Assembly (NCBI GenBank): GCA_963712715.1
Contig: CAVQJI010000040.1
Location: forward strand, 1-64,000
Direction of reading: 5' to 3'
Length of the DNA stretch: 64,000 bases
DNA from: JAFEDN01 sp963712715
Lineage (GTDB): Bacteria; Pseudomonadota; Gammaproteobacteria; Coxiellales; Coxiellaceae
In this document: positions 1 to 8,935 of the stretch, one piece after another
How the letters are laid out: the number at the start of each line of letters is the position of its first letter
How positions within the stretch are numbered: the first letter of the stretch is position 1
Position numbers and translations under genes: made by a program
The notes under the pieces: model-generated
Told to the model about the DNA's origin: nothing
Databases searched by the model: none
The model's input: the letters and a program-made list of their open reading frames with translations, nothing else

Positions 1-513
1 CAGAAAGAGAATTTAAAAAAAGGCTATAGCGGTACAAATTTGGATGATACTTTGACCTATTTCCTGGAATCAAAAACTTCTGTTTCCCAAACCAGATATC
101 TCCGTTCTTCTGATGGTAATTATGGTAATAAACATCATCTTTTTGCCTTAACTTATGATCAATCTCAAAAATTGAAAAAGATCTGCGATTCATATTGCAA
201 AAATCACGAACAATTTAAGGTCATGAAATTAAATATAATATGTGCTTTAAGGGATCTTTTTTCCTATAATGAGGACTACTGGAAGAATGATTTTCCTAAA
301 ACACAACGTTCTGAAATTGCACTTTCAGCATTGATAAAATCAATTGAGGGCACTGACTCAGTGAGCAGTATAAAATCTTTACTTCAATCAGCCTCAAGTA
401 ATCCTGACCTGCAAAGCAGTAGTTTTAACTCCACATTAAACCAGATAGAAGAGTTTTTCGACTTTTCCGATTTGCCGTCAATTGAGGATTCTCGTCCCGG
501 CACCACCCTGTAA
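1..513 (+). CDS. C-terminal part of an unknown effector-like protein (5' end outside window)
   Basis: The frame is open from the first base of the window, so this is the 3' part of a longer gene; the TTG at 40 is only the first possible start inside the window. The visible 170 residues are hydrophilic and probably mostly helical, with a 'DYWKND' motif near the middle and a Ser-rich stretch before the C-terminus. There is no signal peptide or membrane segment. I do not recognise the family. The gene points toward a convergent RhoGEF-domain gene, with a long hairpin between them. Base use is AT-rich, like the other accessory genes here. A secreted effector is only an inference from context. Confidence 0.6.
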   Translation, partial: QKENLKKGYSGTNLDDTLTYFLESKTSVSQTRYLRSSDGNYGNKHHLFALTYDQSQKLKKICDSYCKNHEQFKVMKLNIICALRDLFSYNEDYWKNDFPKTQRSEIALSALIKSIEGTDSVSSIKSLLQSASSNPDLQSSSFNSTLNQIEEFFDFSDLPSIEDSRPGTTL

Positions 514-528
514 AAGCGGAAATTGATC

Positions 529-591
529 GGGTGTGATTTTATCTGTGGCGCGACTGCATCGTTGTCCCGCGCCACAGATTAAATCACACCC
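529..591. repeat. Long inverted repeat between convergent genes, possible bidirectional terminator
   Basis: Arms 529-552 and 568-591 pair over 24 bp with one mismatch around a 15-nt loop. The core is GGTGTGATTT..CTGTGGCGCG. It sits 15 bp after the stop of the upstream gene and 7 bp before the stop of the convergent gene. There is no clear T-tract, and the stem is longer than a usual intrinsic terminator, so a small palindromic mobile element is equally likely. Confidence 0.7.
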
Positions 592-597
592 AATTGC

Positions 598-1617
598 TCA
601 GCGTGAATATTTTGGAGGCTCCGGTTTTAGCTGTGTTCTGAAATCCTGCTTAATAATTTCGAGCGACTCCCGAATGATCATCACGATTTTATGCCGCCAT
701 TCCGAAATATTGGAAGAAGGCGATTTGACAGTGTTGATTAGCTGAGCAATCTCCACCAGAGTTTTATTACGCAAGGAAGTAAATAATTTAATTTTTTCAG
801 GTTGTAGTTCATCCTGTAGAAAATTTTCAAAGTTCTTAATGAGTAATTCGGTCTGTTTGCGAACATCCGTTTTATTCCAGAAATAAATTGTCTTTTGGGA
901 AATGCTATTAAGCTGCTTTTGCAAAGTATGAATAGTTTCCCGGCGATGTACTTCCCGACTGTTTGCCTCATTAATGGAGTTTGTTTTCAGGATGAAGCTG
1001 TTCAGAATTACATTTAATTGCATGACGGCGCTGGGTGAAGTGGTCTTTTTGATCATTTCACTGATCAGCAATGGAAACCGTGGCAGCCGTTGCACAATGG
1101 GTGAAAAATTAGCGGATATCAACGAGGGTATTGCTAAATTCGCATCATATCCTCCTGAGGAATTAAATAATTTATTTAACTGCAGGAGATAATGTTCATA
1201 ACCGAGAATGACGGTTTGGAAAGATTTGAATTGATTGGCCAAAACGCCTTTTTCCAGAGAATTCTGCAAGCGGTCTGTAAATTCCTGCACTTTGTTTGCA
1301 GAATCTGCCTGCTGCAAACGGATAAAAAATTCATGAACCAGATCATTGGGTTTTTTCGAAGTATCCGCACTGTTACCGCTATCGGCCAGTTCTTTAACGA
1401 GGGAGTTTTTTAAATTAGCTAATGCTTTAAGCAGGATTTGAAAAGATTCTCCGTGCTCGCCATTCCAGCCTTTACGGTTATTTTTGGGAACGTTACTGAG
1501 ATAGTGGTAGAGACCCTCCATTGTCTTTTCAAAAACAATTTGCGTTTCTAACAGTTCGCGGATTACAAATATAATTTTTTCAGGTTTATATTGGCCGTCT
1601 TCTGCGGTATTCCTCAT
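598..1617 (-). CDS. RhoGEF (DH-domain) protein, candidate host-GTPase effector
   Basis: This 339-residue protein has the layout of a Dbl-homology (RhoGEF) domain across roughly residues 15-225. The first conserved helix reads 'VIRELLETQ', matching the CR1 pattern with its key glutamate. The CR3 helix is present as 'QRLPRFPLLISEMIKK', and is followed by the usual final helix ending 'NEANSRE'. DH domains exchange GDP for GTP on Rho-family GTPases, which bacteria lack, so the target would be in a eukaryotic host. No PH domain is evident; the C-terminal 110 residues look helical. The start at 1617 is preferred over the ATG at 1635 because AAGGGGA lies about 7 bases upstream of it. DH assignment is by motif recognition only. 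Confidence 0.72.
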   Translation of the reverse strand: MRNTAEDGQYKPEKIIFVIRELLETQIVFEKTMEGLYHYLSNVPKNNRKGWNGEHGESFQILLKALANLKNSLVKELADSGNSADTSKKPNDLVHEFFIRLQQADSANKVQEFTDRLQNSLEKGVLANQFKSFQTVILGYEHYLLQLNKLFNSSGGYDANLAIPSLISANFSPIVQRLPRFPLLISEMIKKTTSPSAVMQLNVILNSFILKTNSINEANSREVHRRETIHTLQKQLNSISQKTIYFWNKTDVRKQTELLIKNFENFLQDELQPEKIKLFTSLRNKTLVEIAQLINTVKSPSSNISEWRHKIVMIIRESLEIIKQDFRTQLKPEPPKYSR

Positions 1618-1733
1618 ACTAATCCCCTTATTCATTTAAAAAATATTTTGTCCGTAAAATATCCTATCCCCGAAAGATTAAGGAATTATGAAGAATTTAA
1701 AAAAATTCAAAAAACTCTCTGTACAGGACATTT

Positions 1734-1795
1734 TTCACCTCTCCCCTTGTGGGAGAGGTCGACGCGCGAAGCGCGGCGGGTGAGGGATTACGGGG
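1734..1795. repeat. GC-rich palindromic repeat at the 3' end of the ankyrin-like gene
   Basis: It holds a hairpin with arms ACCTCTCCC and GGGAGAGGT (1737-1759), then CGCGCGAAGCGCG, then GGGTGAGGGATTACGGGG. It is clearly GC-richer than the AT-rich flanks. It supplies the last codons and stop (…NYTP) of the minus-strand gene ending at 1788. It resembles the CTCTCCC/GGGAGAGG dispersed repeats common in many genomes. Confidence 0.5.
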
Positions 1796-3740
1796 TGTAG
1801 TTTGAATTTTCGTTTATATGTTCTCGCTGGAATTGAACTTTTAATTGATTACAAATTCTCGCCAAATTGGCAATTTTTAAATTAAGGATATATTTATGTG
1901 CTGCAGAAGAATTATTGTTGTTGGCTTGCGTAAGCTTCCGTCCCAGGCCAACAACCCAATCATATAAAGATTTCCAGGTAGACAGTTTTTCTAATTCTGA
2001 TAGATAAGAATCATCAGTCGATCGCTGCTTTGTCGCATCAACAGGCTTCTGCCATATACTCGCCACTGATCGATATAAAGAATCCCAGAGTGAATTTTCG
2101 TGACAATCTTTGTCATCGGTCAATATTTTCCTAATATAATCCTTGACGGAATTAAGGTCCTTAAAGTCAGGAAGAACTGAACTTAAATATTTTAATTCTT
2201 TTGCCATATCCTGAAGTTTAGGAACACTGGGCAAACTAATTGTAGCCGACATTAGGGAAGGATTTATTAAATCTAAAGGCAGGTTTTTCCAGATTGAAAG
2301 CACATTTTTGATTCTGCTCTGTTGATCCTTCTTTGCAATGTCCAACAGTTTGTCTCTTAATTTGGATTCCTTATTCATACTCAGGAGATCATCGGAAACG
2401 TTTCCGTATCGACCTGTGGGAATAGCATATTCCGCAACCAGGCTGATGACGTTCTTGTCAAGAAACTTACTCAATGGAATGTTTAACCAATCAATCATCG
2501 GTATTAAAAGATGATTAGAAAGAAATAAACGGTAATATTCATTTCTTATTAAATTTAATTTTTTCCAGGTGTTATCAAGAATTAATTTTAACTGACTTCC
2601 ATCAAGTTGATAATCATCCATTATCTTCTTTGCTTTAAGGCGAACCAAATCCCTCAAAAGGTAGGAATGTTCGTTGTCTATTATCTTATGTCCTCCGTTA
2701 ATTATTCCCGGTTTTATGCCTTGTTCCTGAATCAACCACCTTATCAGGGGTTCGTTGTTGATTCTTCTAGAGGATATGTTATTTAGATTGATTTGCTCTA
2801 AAGATCGTTCAGAAATGTGCTCGTTTACGCAAAAAAGTGGAGAATTTTCTAAACACTCCATTTGTTTGTTGCTGCCTACCGCGGCTAGATATAATAGTTT
2901 ATCTTCGTCCACGGAAGAAGGAGTATTGGCAAAAGGTTGGTATTTTGTATATAAATATTTAAAATTTTCGAGAGGAGGTTGATAAAAGCGAAAACTATCT
3001 TGCGTCCATTTACGGTAATTATGCTTAATCTTATTTTCAGCCATTTGCTCAAAAAAAGTTTCTATTTCGGAATCTTTTAAATAAAACCCATATTTTTTAT
3101 GATGTAAAAGATGTAAAACCGCGGGATTTGCAGCATACATTAGCGGAGACCGAGGGGAATTGAGAAAATGGGGATGTGCATCATGAGGATGATTATAAGT
3201 ACGAGTCTCATAAAAATGATGTTCTATAAACCGGGGTTTATAAGTTGTTTTGGCTTTCAATAAATGATCTAAAACCGTTCTGATAAACTCGATATTTTCA
3301 TGCATTACCGCGATGTCTATAATTCCAAAGGGAGCAAAAAGTAAATCTAATTTAGGCACAGCCAAATAAATAAGTGGGTTCCCACAAATAGCTGCAAAAT
3401 GTTCCAGGGTAACCCATTCTATTTTTAAGTCATACTCATTAAATAAACCCAGTCTTTTCGCTTTGTTGACCAGTTCTATTCTATTACTAAAAATAACATC
3501 CTTAAGAAAATCATTTTTATCCCGCGCATTGCCGCATTTGCTCCATAATTCTGACAAGCCATCAGCTTCGAATTCTTCTGACCAAAACGTTAATAGCCGG
3601 GATGATATGTCGTTTAAACGGAAGAGGTAACAGTTACGATCGTGACTCAACTCAAGGAAGGTGAATTTGTCTTTCAGGTTATTATACCATTGTTCTTTTT
3701 CGTGCTTCATATAGAAACCTGGATTGTAATTAGTCTGCAT
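1788..3740 (-). CDS. Large ankyrin-like protein of unknown function
   Basis: A 650-residue protein without signal peptide or clear membrane spans. The N-terminal third shows degenerate ankyrin-type helical pairs, for example around residues 135-165 ('IDIAVMHENIEFIRTVL') and 200-225 ('PLMYAANPAVLHLLH'). Ankyrin repeats mediate protein binding and are abundant in effectors of intracellular bacteria. The remaining 400 residues are hydrophilic and mostly helical, and I do not recognise them. The gene is divergent from comEC with a 75-bp gap. The start at 3740 has only a weak ribosome-binding site; an alternative in-frame ATG at residue 11 is possible. The 3' end runs into a palindromic repeat that supplies the final residues. 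Confidence 0.6.
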   Translation of the reverse strand: MQTNYNPGFYMKHEKEQWYNNLKDKFTFLELSHDRNCYLFRLNDISSRLLTFWSEEFEADGLSELWSKCGNARDKNDFLKDVIFSNRIELVNKAKRLGLFNEYDLKIEWVTLEHFAAICGNPLIYLAVPKLDLLFAPFGIIDIAVMHENIEFIRTVLDHLLKAKTTYKPRFIEHHFYETRTYNHPHDAHPHFLNSPRSPLMYAANPAVLHLLHHKKYGFYLKDSEIETFFEQMAENKIKHNYRKWTQDSFRFYQPPLENFKYLYTKYQPFANTPSSVDEDKLLYLAAVGSNKQMECLENSPLFCVNEHISERSLEQINLNNISSRRINNEPLIRWLIQEQGIKPGIINGGHKIIDNEHSYLLRDLVRLKAKKIMDDYQLDGSQLKLILDNTWKKLNLIRNEYYRLFLSNHLLIPMIDWLNIPLSKFLDKNVISLVAEYAIPTGRYGNVSDDLLSMNKESKLRDKLLDIAKKDQQSRIKNVLSIWKNLPLDLINPSLMSATISLPSVPKLQDMAKELKYLSSVLPDFKDLNSVKDYIRKILTDDKDCHENSLWDSLYRSVASIWQKPVDATKQRSTDDSYLSELEKLSTWKSLYDWVVGLGRKLTQANNNNSSAAHKYILNLKIANLARICNQLKVQFQREHINENSNYTP

Positions 3741-3815
3741 ACCCTAATCAAAAAATATTAAGGAAATATTAAAACCCGAGGGTGCGGCGGGAATTTATTT
3801 TGTTTAAATAGATTT

Positions 3816-6125
3816 ATGATTTTTTATATTCTAGGTTTCGCATTGGGTATACGAGTTGTCGCCTGTTTATCCCGTATTCCATCTGTACAAATAGGCATAA
3901 GCGGATTAATTTTTCTGGTGTTGCTGTTTGCGCTGATATGGCCGGCATTGCGCAAACGCAAATGGCAACGAATTTTATTGCTAACCCTCGGTTTCGCAGG
4001 GTTGGGATTCGTGTATGCAGATTATCATGCCAATCAATGGTTGAAAGATCGGGTGCAAAGCCGTCTGGTTGGGAAAAATACTTTTGTCAGCGGAGTGATT
4101 ATGACTTTACCGCTGGAAGAAAAACGCTACACGCGCTTTTTACTTCGCACCGATCAATTTGACGGTCGGCGCGAACACAAACGTCTGCAGTTGAACTGGC
4201 AGCAGCCGCATCCGCCGCTGAGAGTGGGGGAACGGTGGGAACTGACCGTCCGCCTGAAGCCGCCTCACAGTTTGGTTAATTTTAATTCATCGACACGGCT
4301 GCGCGAATGGTGGACGCAAAACATTCATGCCACGGGTTATGTGATTCCACAGGGTGCGTATAAAAAAATATCCGCGGGTGATTGGCGTTTTTTGGTAGCG
4401 CGCTGGCGGCAGAGCCTGCAGCGTGAGATCGTGGAGGCCGTAGCTGATCCTACCGCGGCGGCCACTTTGACCGCATTGACAATCGGCGTCGAGGAAGGTT
4501 TGAGCGCCAACGACTGGCAGGTATTACAGCGAACCGGCACTGTACATTTGGTGGTTATTGCCGGATTGCATATCGGCCTGATGGTGATGATCGCCTATTA
4601 TTGCGGCAGCGGAATATGGCGATGCTCACCGCGTTTATTGGCGCGTTTTCCCGCCCAACGTGCCGGCGCAGTGACCGCGCTGATATTTGCATTGGGATAC
4701 GGTGCGCTGGCGGGATTTAATTTGCCGACACAGCGAGCGGTGTTAATGGCGGTTATTTTGATGCTGGGCCGGATATTGGTTCGGGGAGAAAGCGACTCCT
4801 GGCGGCGAATACTGTTGGCGTTTGCCTTTATCATTTGCTTACAGCCCGGCGCGTTATTTTCGGCGGGATTCTGGCTGAGTTTTGCCGCGGTCGCATGGAT
4901 CAACTACAGCGTCTGTGGTGAATGGCGCCGTGCGGCGCACTGGAAGCAATGGTTACGTATGCAGTTCGCATTGTTTTTAGGACTGACGCCGCTGACCATT
5001 TATTTTTTTCAGCAATTTTCCCTGGTCAGCATGATTGCCAATCCACCCGCGATACTGTGGATTGGCTGGATCGTGGTGCCGTTGTGTTTAATGGCCGCTT
5101 TGATCAGCGCATTCAGTTTACCGGCGGGAAAATGCTTATTCAAACTCGCGGCATATTTGCTAACGCCACTCTGGCATTTTCTGCAATGGCTGGCGGCATG
5201 GCCGTTGGCGGGAGAGTCTCGTGCTTTTTCCAGTGAATGGATTTTATTGGCCGCGGTTGCCACAGCGGCGTGGTGTTTGGCGCCGCGGCGCGTCCCTGGC
5301 CGCTGGCTCGGGGTGTTGGGATTTTTGCCGATCTGGTTATTTCATCCTTCCAAACCACCGCCGGGCGCGTTTTGGGTGACTATGCTGGACGTCGGTCAGG
5401 GATTGGCATTAACCGTGCAGACCACCCATCATCTGCTGGTTTACGATACCGGCGCTCATATTCCTGACGGATTTGACGCAGGCCGGGATATCATTTCGCC
5501 TTACCTGATCACTCTGGGCATTTCCCAAATTGATTTATTAATGGTGAGCCATGGCGATAACGACCATAGCGGCGGCGCTGACGCCTTATTAATGCGCTGG
5601 CCGGTGAAGGCTTTTTTGACCAGTATTCCAGTCATGTTCGCGGCATACCAGGCGAAGCGCTGCGAGGCCGGTCAGCAGTGGCAGTGGGATGGCGTGCCCT
5701 TTCGGGTTTTGTGGCCGGCTGTTGGTAGTGTTTATCAGGATAATAACAGTTCCTGTCTTTTACAGATCGGACGAACAAAACAGCGCATATTGTTGACCGG
5801 CGACATAGAAGCCTTTGCGGAACAGAGTGTGACCGGGCGCTATGGCTCCGCCCTGGAATCCGCCATTTTAACGGCGCCGCATCATGGCAGTAAAACTTCC
5901 TCGACACCCGGATTTTTGACAGCGGTTAATCCCAAATATGCGCTGTTTTCTCTGGGATATTTTAATCGATTCCATTTCCCTGCGCCTAAAGTGGTGGAGC
6001 GCTACCGGGCGTCGGGCGTGCGGCAATGGTATACCGCACAGGATGGAGCGGTGATGGTGAAGATGCCCGCCGACGGCCCCCCCGTATTTTTATCCGCCAA
6101 TCCCCACCGTTATTTTTGGCAATGA
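3816..6125 (+). CDS. comEC: ComEC/Rec2-type DNA internalisation protein
   Basis: A 769-residue inner-membrane protein forming the channel that moves single-stranded DNA into the cytoplasm during natural transformation. The N-terminus has hydrophobic spans and a soluble DUF4131-type segment (about residues 60-200). The Competence-domain transmembrane bundle follows (about 210-500). The C-terminus is a metallo-beta-lactamase-like domain with the zinc motif 'SHGDNDHSGG' and later 'APHHGSKTSS'. Length and domain order are normal for the family. It is followed by msbA 35 bp downstream, an arrangement seen in other gammaproteobacteria. No other competence gene is in the window. Confidence 0.95.
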   Translation: MIFYILGFALGIRVVACLSRIPSVQIGISGLIFLVLLFALIWPALRKRKWQRILLLTLGFAGLGFVYADYHANQWLKDRVQSRLVGKNTFVSGVIMTLPLEEKRYTRFLLRTDQFDGRREHKRLQLNWQQPHPPLRVGERWELTVRLKPPHSLVNFNSSTRLREWWTQNIHATGYVIPQGAYKKISAGDWRFLVARWRQSLQREIVEAVADPTAAATLTALTIGVEEGLSANDWQVLQRTGTVHLVVIAGLHIGLMVMIAYYCGSGIWRCSPRLLARFPAQRAGAVTALIFALGYGALAGFNLPTQRAVLMAVILMLGRILVRGESDSWRRILLAFAFIICLQPGALFSAGFWLSFAAVAWINYSVCGEWRRAAHWKQWLRMQFALFLGLTPLTIYFFQQFSLVSMIANPPAILWIGWIVVPLCLMAALISAFSLPAGKCLFKLAAYLLTPLWHFLQWLAAWPLAGESRAFSSEWILLAAVATAAWCLAPRRVPGRWLGVLGFLPIWLFHPSKPPPGAFWVTMLDVGQGLALTVQTTHHLLVYDTGAHIPDGFDAGRDIISPYLITLGISQIDLLMVSHGDNDHSGGADALLMRWPVKAFLTSIPVMFAAYQAKRCEAGQQWQWDGVPFRVLWPAVGSVYQDNNSSCLLQIGRTKQRILLTGDIEAFAEQSVTGRYGSALESAILTAPHHGSKTSSTPGFLTAVNPKYALFSLGYFNRFHFPAPKVVERYRASGVRQWYTAQDGAVMVKMPADGPPVFLSANPHRYFWQ

Positions 6126-6160
6126 GATTAGAAGGTCAAATTCATGTATAATCACTGGCC

Positions 6161-7927
6161 ATGAATAAAATAAAGTCCAGGGGTTTCGATACCTACCGCC
6201 GCCTGCTGCAGGCGACCCGGAAATACTGGTTGTGCTTTCTGTTGGGCGTGGCGGCTACCGCCGCGATGTCGCTGGTGGATGCGGGATTTGCCTGGTTGAT
6301 CAAACCCATCATCGATAAAGGTTTCATTCACCGCGATTCTCACTTTATCCGCTGGCTGCCGGTGATGGTGATTGTGATTTTTATTTTTCGCGGCGTGTTC
6401 GTGTTTCTCTCTGCTTATTGCGTCACCCGAGTCTCCAGACACGTGGTGATGGACTTCCGGCGTCGCCTGTTCGATCACCTGCTAAAATTACCCACCAGTT
6501 TTTACAATAAAAGCAGTTCCGGACAACTCATTTCGACGATGATTTATAATGTCGAGCAGGTCGCCCAGGCGAGTTCCACGGCTTTATTGACGATTTTGCA
6601 GGAAGCCACTCTGACGATTGGTCTGGTAGCGGTGATTGTCAGCGTTAGCTGGCAACTGTTCGTATTATTTTTAATGATCGTGCCGATCATCGCATGGATA
6701 TTAAAGAGCAACGGTTCGCGCCTGAAAAAAATTAGCGTCTCCGTGCAAAAGTCCGTGGGAGAAGTGACGCGGGCGGCGGCGGAAAGCATCAACGCCCAAC
6801 AGGTGGTGCGCCTTTATGGGGGACAAAGTTACGAACGGGATAAATTTTATCGCGCCACCAAAGCCAATCAGCAGCGTGAATTAAAAATCTCGGTGGTCAA
6901 TAGCGTGGGGACGTCGGTGGTGCAACTGCTATTGTCGGTTCTGATCGCGGTGGTGCTGATTTTTGCGACCATGCCTTCTTTAGATATTACGGCGGGCGCA
7001 TTCGGCACGGTGATTTCTTCGGTGATTATGCTACTGCGACCCATGCGCCGTTTAACAACGGTGCACAGTCTTATTCAAAAAGGTATTGCCGGTGCTGAAA
7101 GTATTTTCGCGGTATTGGATGAAGACACGGAAAAAGACTGCGGACATGTCACTGTGGCGCGGGTGCGCGGAGAGGTCGTTTTTTCGCAGGTTAATTTTGG
7201 ATATCAGACCGGAAAGGAAACCGTATTGCACGATATTAATTTTACGGTGCAACCGGGCAGGGTGGTGGCTATCGTTGGACGTTCAGGGGCGGGGAAATCG
7301 ACTTTAATTAATTTACTGCCGCGTTTTTATGACCTGAAGCGCGGCGTGATCACAATTGACGGTGTGGACGTGCGTGATTATCAGTTGGAAAATTTGCGGC
7401 AACAGTTTGCGCTGGTTTCGCAGCATTCGGTATTATTTAACGATACCATTGCTCATAATATCGCTTATGGCCGTCAGATCGGTGATGTTTCCCGTGAGCA
7501 AATCGAAGCCGCGGCGCGGGCGGCGTATGCCTGGGAGTTTATCCAGGAATTTCCCAAAGGTCTGGATGAAGTTATCGGGGAAAATGGCGTGCTCCTGTCG
7601 GGTGGTCAACGCCAGCGCATCGCGATTGCCCGGGCATTATTGAAGAACGCGCCGATTTTAATTTTAGACGAAGCCACTTCCTCTCTCGACACGCATTCTG
7701 AAAGACAAATTCAGGCGGCTTTGGAAAACCTGATGCACCGTAGCACGACCTTTGTGATCGCGCATCGATTGTCGACGATTGAAAACGCCGACTGGATTTT
7801 AGTGATGGATAAAGGCCGGATTATCGAGCAGGGCGCCCATGCGGCGCTGTTATCCCAAAAAGGCGCTTACGAGGCTTTGCACCGTCTGCAATTTAAAGAT
7901 ATGTCGCAAGAGACAGCGACGGTGTAG
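6161..7927 (+). CDS. msbA: Lipid A export ABC transporter MsbA
   Basis: A 588-residue half-transporter that flips lipid A-core across the inner membrane using ATP and works as a homodimer. The N-terminal half holds six transmembrane helices. The nucleotide-binding domain carries Walker A 'GRSGAGKST', signature 'LSGGQRQRIAIARAL', Walker B 'LILDEATSSLD' and the switch histidine in 'IAHRLST'. It is followed after 2 bp by lpxK, the conserved msbA-lpxK pair. A TATAAT at 6147-6152 lies only 8 bp before the start codon, which would give a leaderless or very short-leader transcript, but no convincing -35 is present. Confidence 0.96.
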   Translation: MNKIKSRGFDTYRRLLQATRKYWLCFLLGVAATAAMSLVDAGFAWLIKPIIDKGFIHRDSHFIRWLPVMVIVIFIFRGVFVFLSAYCVTRVSRHVVMDFRRRLFDHLLKLPTSFYNKSSSGQLISTMIYNVEQVAQASSTALLTILQEATLTIGLVAVIVSVSWQLFVLFLMIVPIIAWILKSNGSRLKKISVSVQKSVGEVTRAAAESINAQQVVRLYGGQSYERDKFYRATKANQQRELKISVVNSVGTSVVQLLLSVLIAVVLIFATMPSLDITAGAFGTVISSVIMLLRPMRRLTTVHSLIQKGIAGAESIFAVLDEDTEKDCGHVTVARVRGEVVFSQVNFGYQTGKETVLHDINFTVQPGRVVAIVGRSGAGKSTLINLLPRFYDLKRGVITIDGVDVRDYQLENLRQQFALVSQHSVLFNDTIAHNIAYGRQIGDVSREQIEAAARAAYAWEFIQEFPKGLDEVIGENGVLLSGGQRQRIAIARALLKNAPILILDEATSSLDTHSERQIQAALENLMHRSTTFVIAHRLSTIENADWILVMDKGRIIEQGAHAALLSQKGAYEALHRLQFKDMSQETATV

Positions 7928-7929
7928 CC

Positions 7930-8904
7930 ATGAACGTAGAAAGTGTCTGGTATCAAAGGCAATTATTTTCCTATCTTTTATGGCCGTTTTCATGGATTTA
8001 CCGGGCAGTGTTTACCGTGCGCCGCTGGTTATATGGCTGTGGTATACGCAAAACAGTGCGTTTTCCAGCGCCAGTGATCGTGGTGGGCAATATTAGCGTG
8101 GGTGGAACCGGCAAAACGCCATTGGTCATGAGCCTTGCGGATAAGTTAAAACAAACCGGCTGGCGGCCAGGAATTGTCAGCCGCGGCTATGGGGGCAGCG
8201 CAACGCGACTGCCACAGCGAGTGACGCCGGATAGCGATCCGCGGTTAGTGGGCGATGAAGCGGTTTTGCTCGCCCGAAAAACCGGCTGTCCAATGGTGGT
8301 GTGCCGGGATCGTGCCGCCGCCGCCGCCACGCTTTTAAATCATTACGATTGTAATATTATTCTGAGCGACGATGGCCTCCAGCATTTGGCGTTAGGTCGC
8401 ACCATTGAAATCGCGGTGCTGGATGGCGAGCGCCGTCTGGGCAATGGTTTTTGTTTACCCGCGGGCCCGCTGCGTGAATCGGCCAGGCGTTTAAAAAGCG
8501 TGGATTTTATCGTGAATAATGGTTTCGATCATGCAGGCGAGTGGCGCATGGATTTGCGCCCGGAAAAAATTTATCAATTGACCGATCCTTCCCGGCGATT
8601 ATCTGCGGATGAGCTGAATGGATTAACCATTCACGCTGTCGCCGGCATTGGCCATCCGCAACGGTTTTTTAAAGCACTTCTGCAAGCGGGATTTTATGTG
8701 ATCCCTCATGCGTTTCCCGATCATTATTTATTTCAAAAATCCGACTTTGATTTTAACGATCATGCGCCCATTATCATGACCGAAAAAGACGCCATAAAAT
8801 GCCTCCCGTTCGCCGACGACCGCTACTGGTGTCTGGCCGTTTGCGCCGAACTTTCTGCCAGTTTTTTTACTCAATTGCAGCTAAAACTACGCTGTACTCA
8901 CTGA
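7930..8904 (+). CDS. lpxK: Tetraacyldisaccharide 4'-kinase LpxK
   Basis: A 324-residue peripheral inner-membrane enzyme that phosphorylates the 4' position of the tetraacyldisaccharide 1-phosphate to make lipid IVA. The P-loop is 'GGTGKTPLV', preceded by 'VVGNISVG'. The 'SDDGLQH' motif with the catalytic Asp is present near residue 150. Length is normal. It starts 2 bp after msbA, so the pair is probably co-transcribed. Its last 7 bases overlap the convergent LRR gene. Confidence 0.96.
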   Translation: MNVESVWYQRQLFSYLLWPFSWIYRAVFTVRRWLYGCGIRKTVRFPAPVIVVGNISVGGTGKTPLVMSLADKLKQTGWRPGIVSRGYGGSATRLPQRVTPDSDPRLVGDEAVLLARKTGCPMVVCRDRAAAAATLLNHYDCNIILSDDGLQHLALGRTIEIAVLDGERRLGNGFCLPAGPLRESARRLKSVDFIVNNGFDHAGEWRMDLRPEKIYQLTDPSRRLSADELNGLTIHAVAGIGHPQRFFKALLQAGFYVIPHAFPDHYLFQKSDFDFNDHAPIIMTEKDAIKCLPFADDRYWCLAVCAELSASFFTQLQLKLRCTH

Positions 8905-8935
8905 AATGACACAATAGAACAGTTCACTTCATTTC
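8898..8935. repeat. 38-bp repeat, copy 1
   Basis: An exact 38-bp match to 15105-15142 (core CACTGAAATGACACAATAG). In this copy it forms the 3' end of the LRR gene, which is why that protein ends in 'VNCSIVSFQ'. It may be the end of a lost mobile element. Confidence 0.75.

Noticed and set aside
533..745. Small open frames across the palindrome at 529-591 on both strands
   Set aside because: They share 'APQIKSHPI' only because the palindrome reads the same on both strands; one overlaps the RhoGEF gene antisense.
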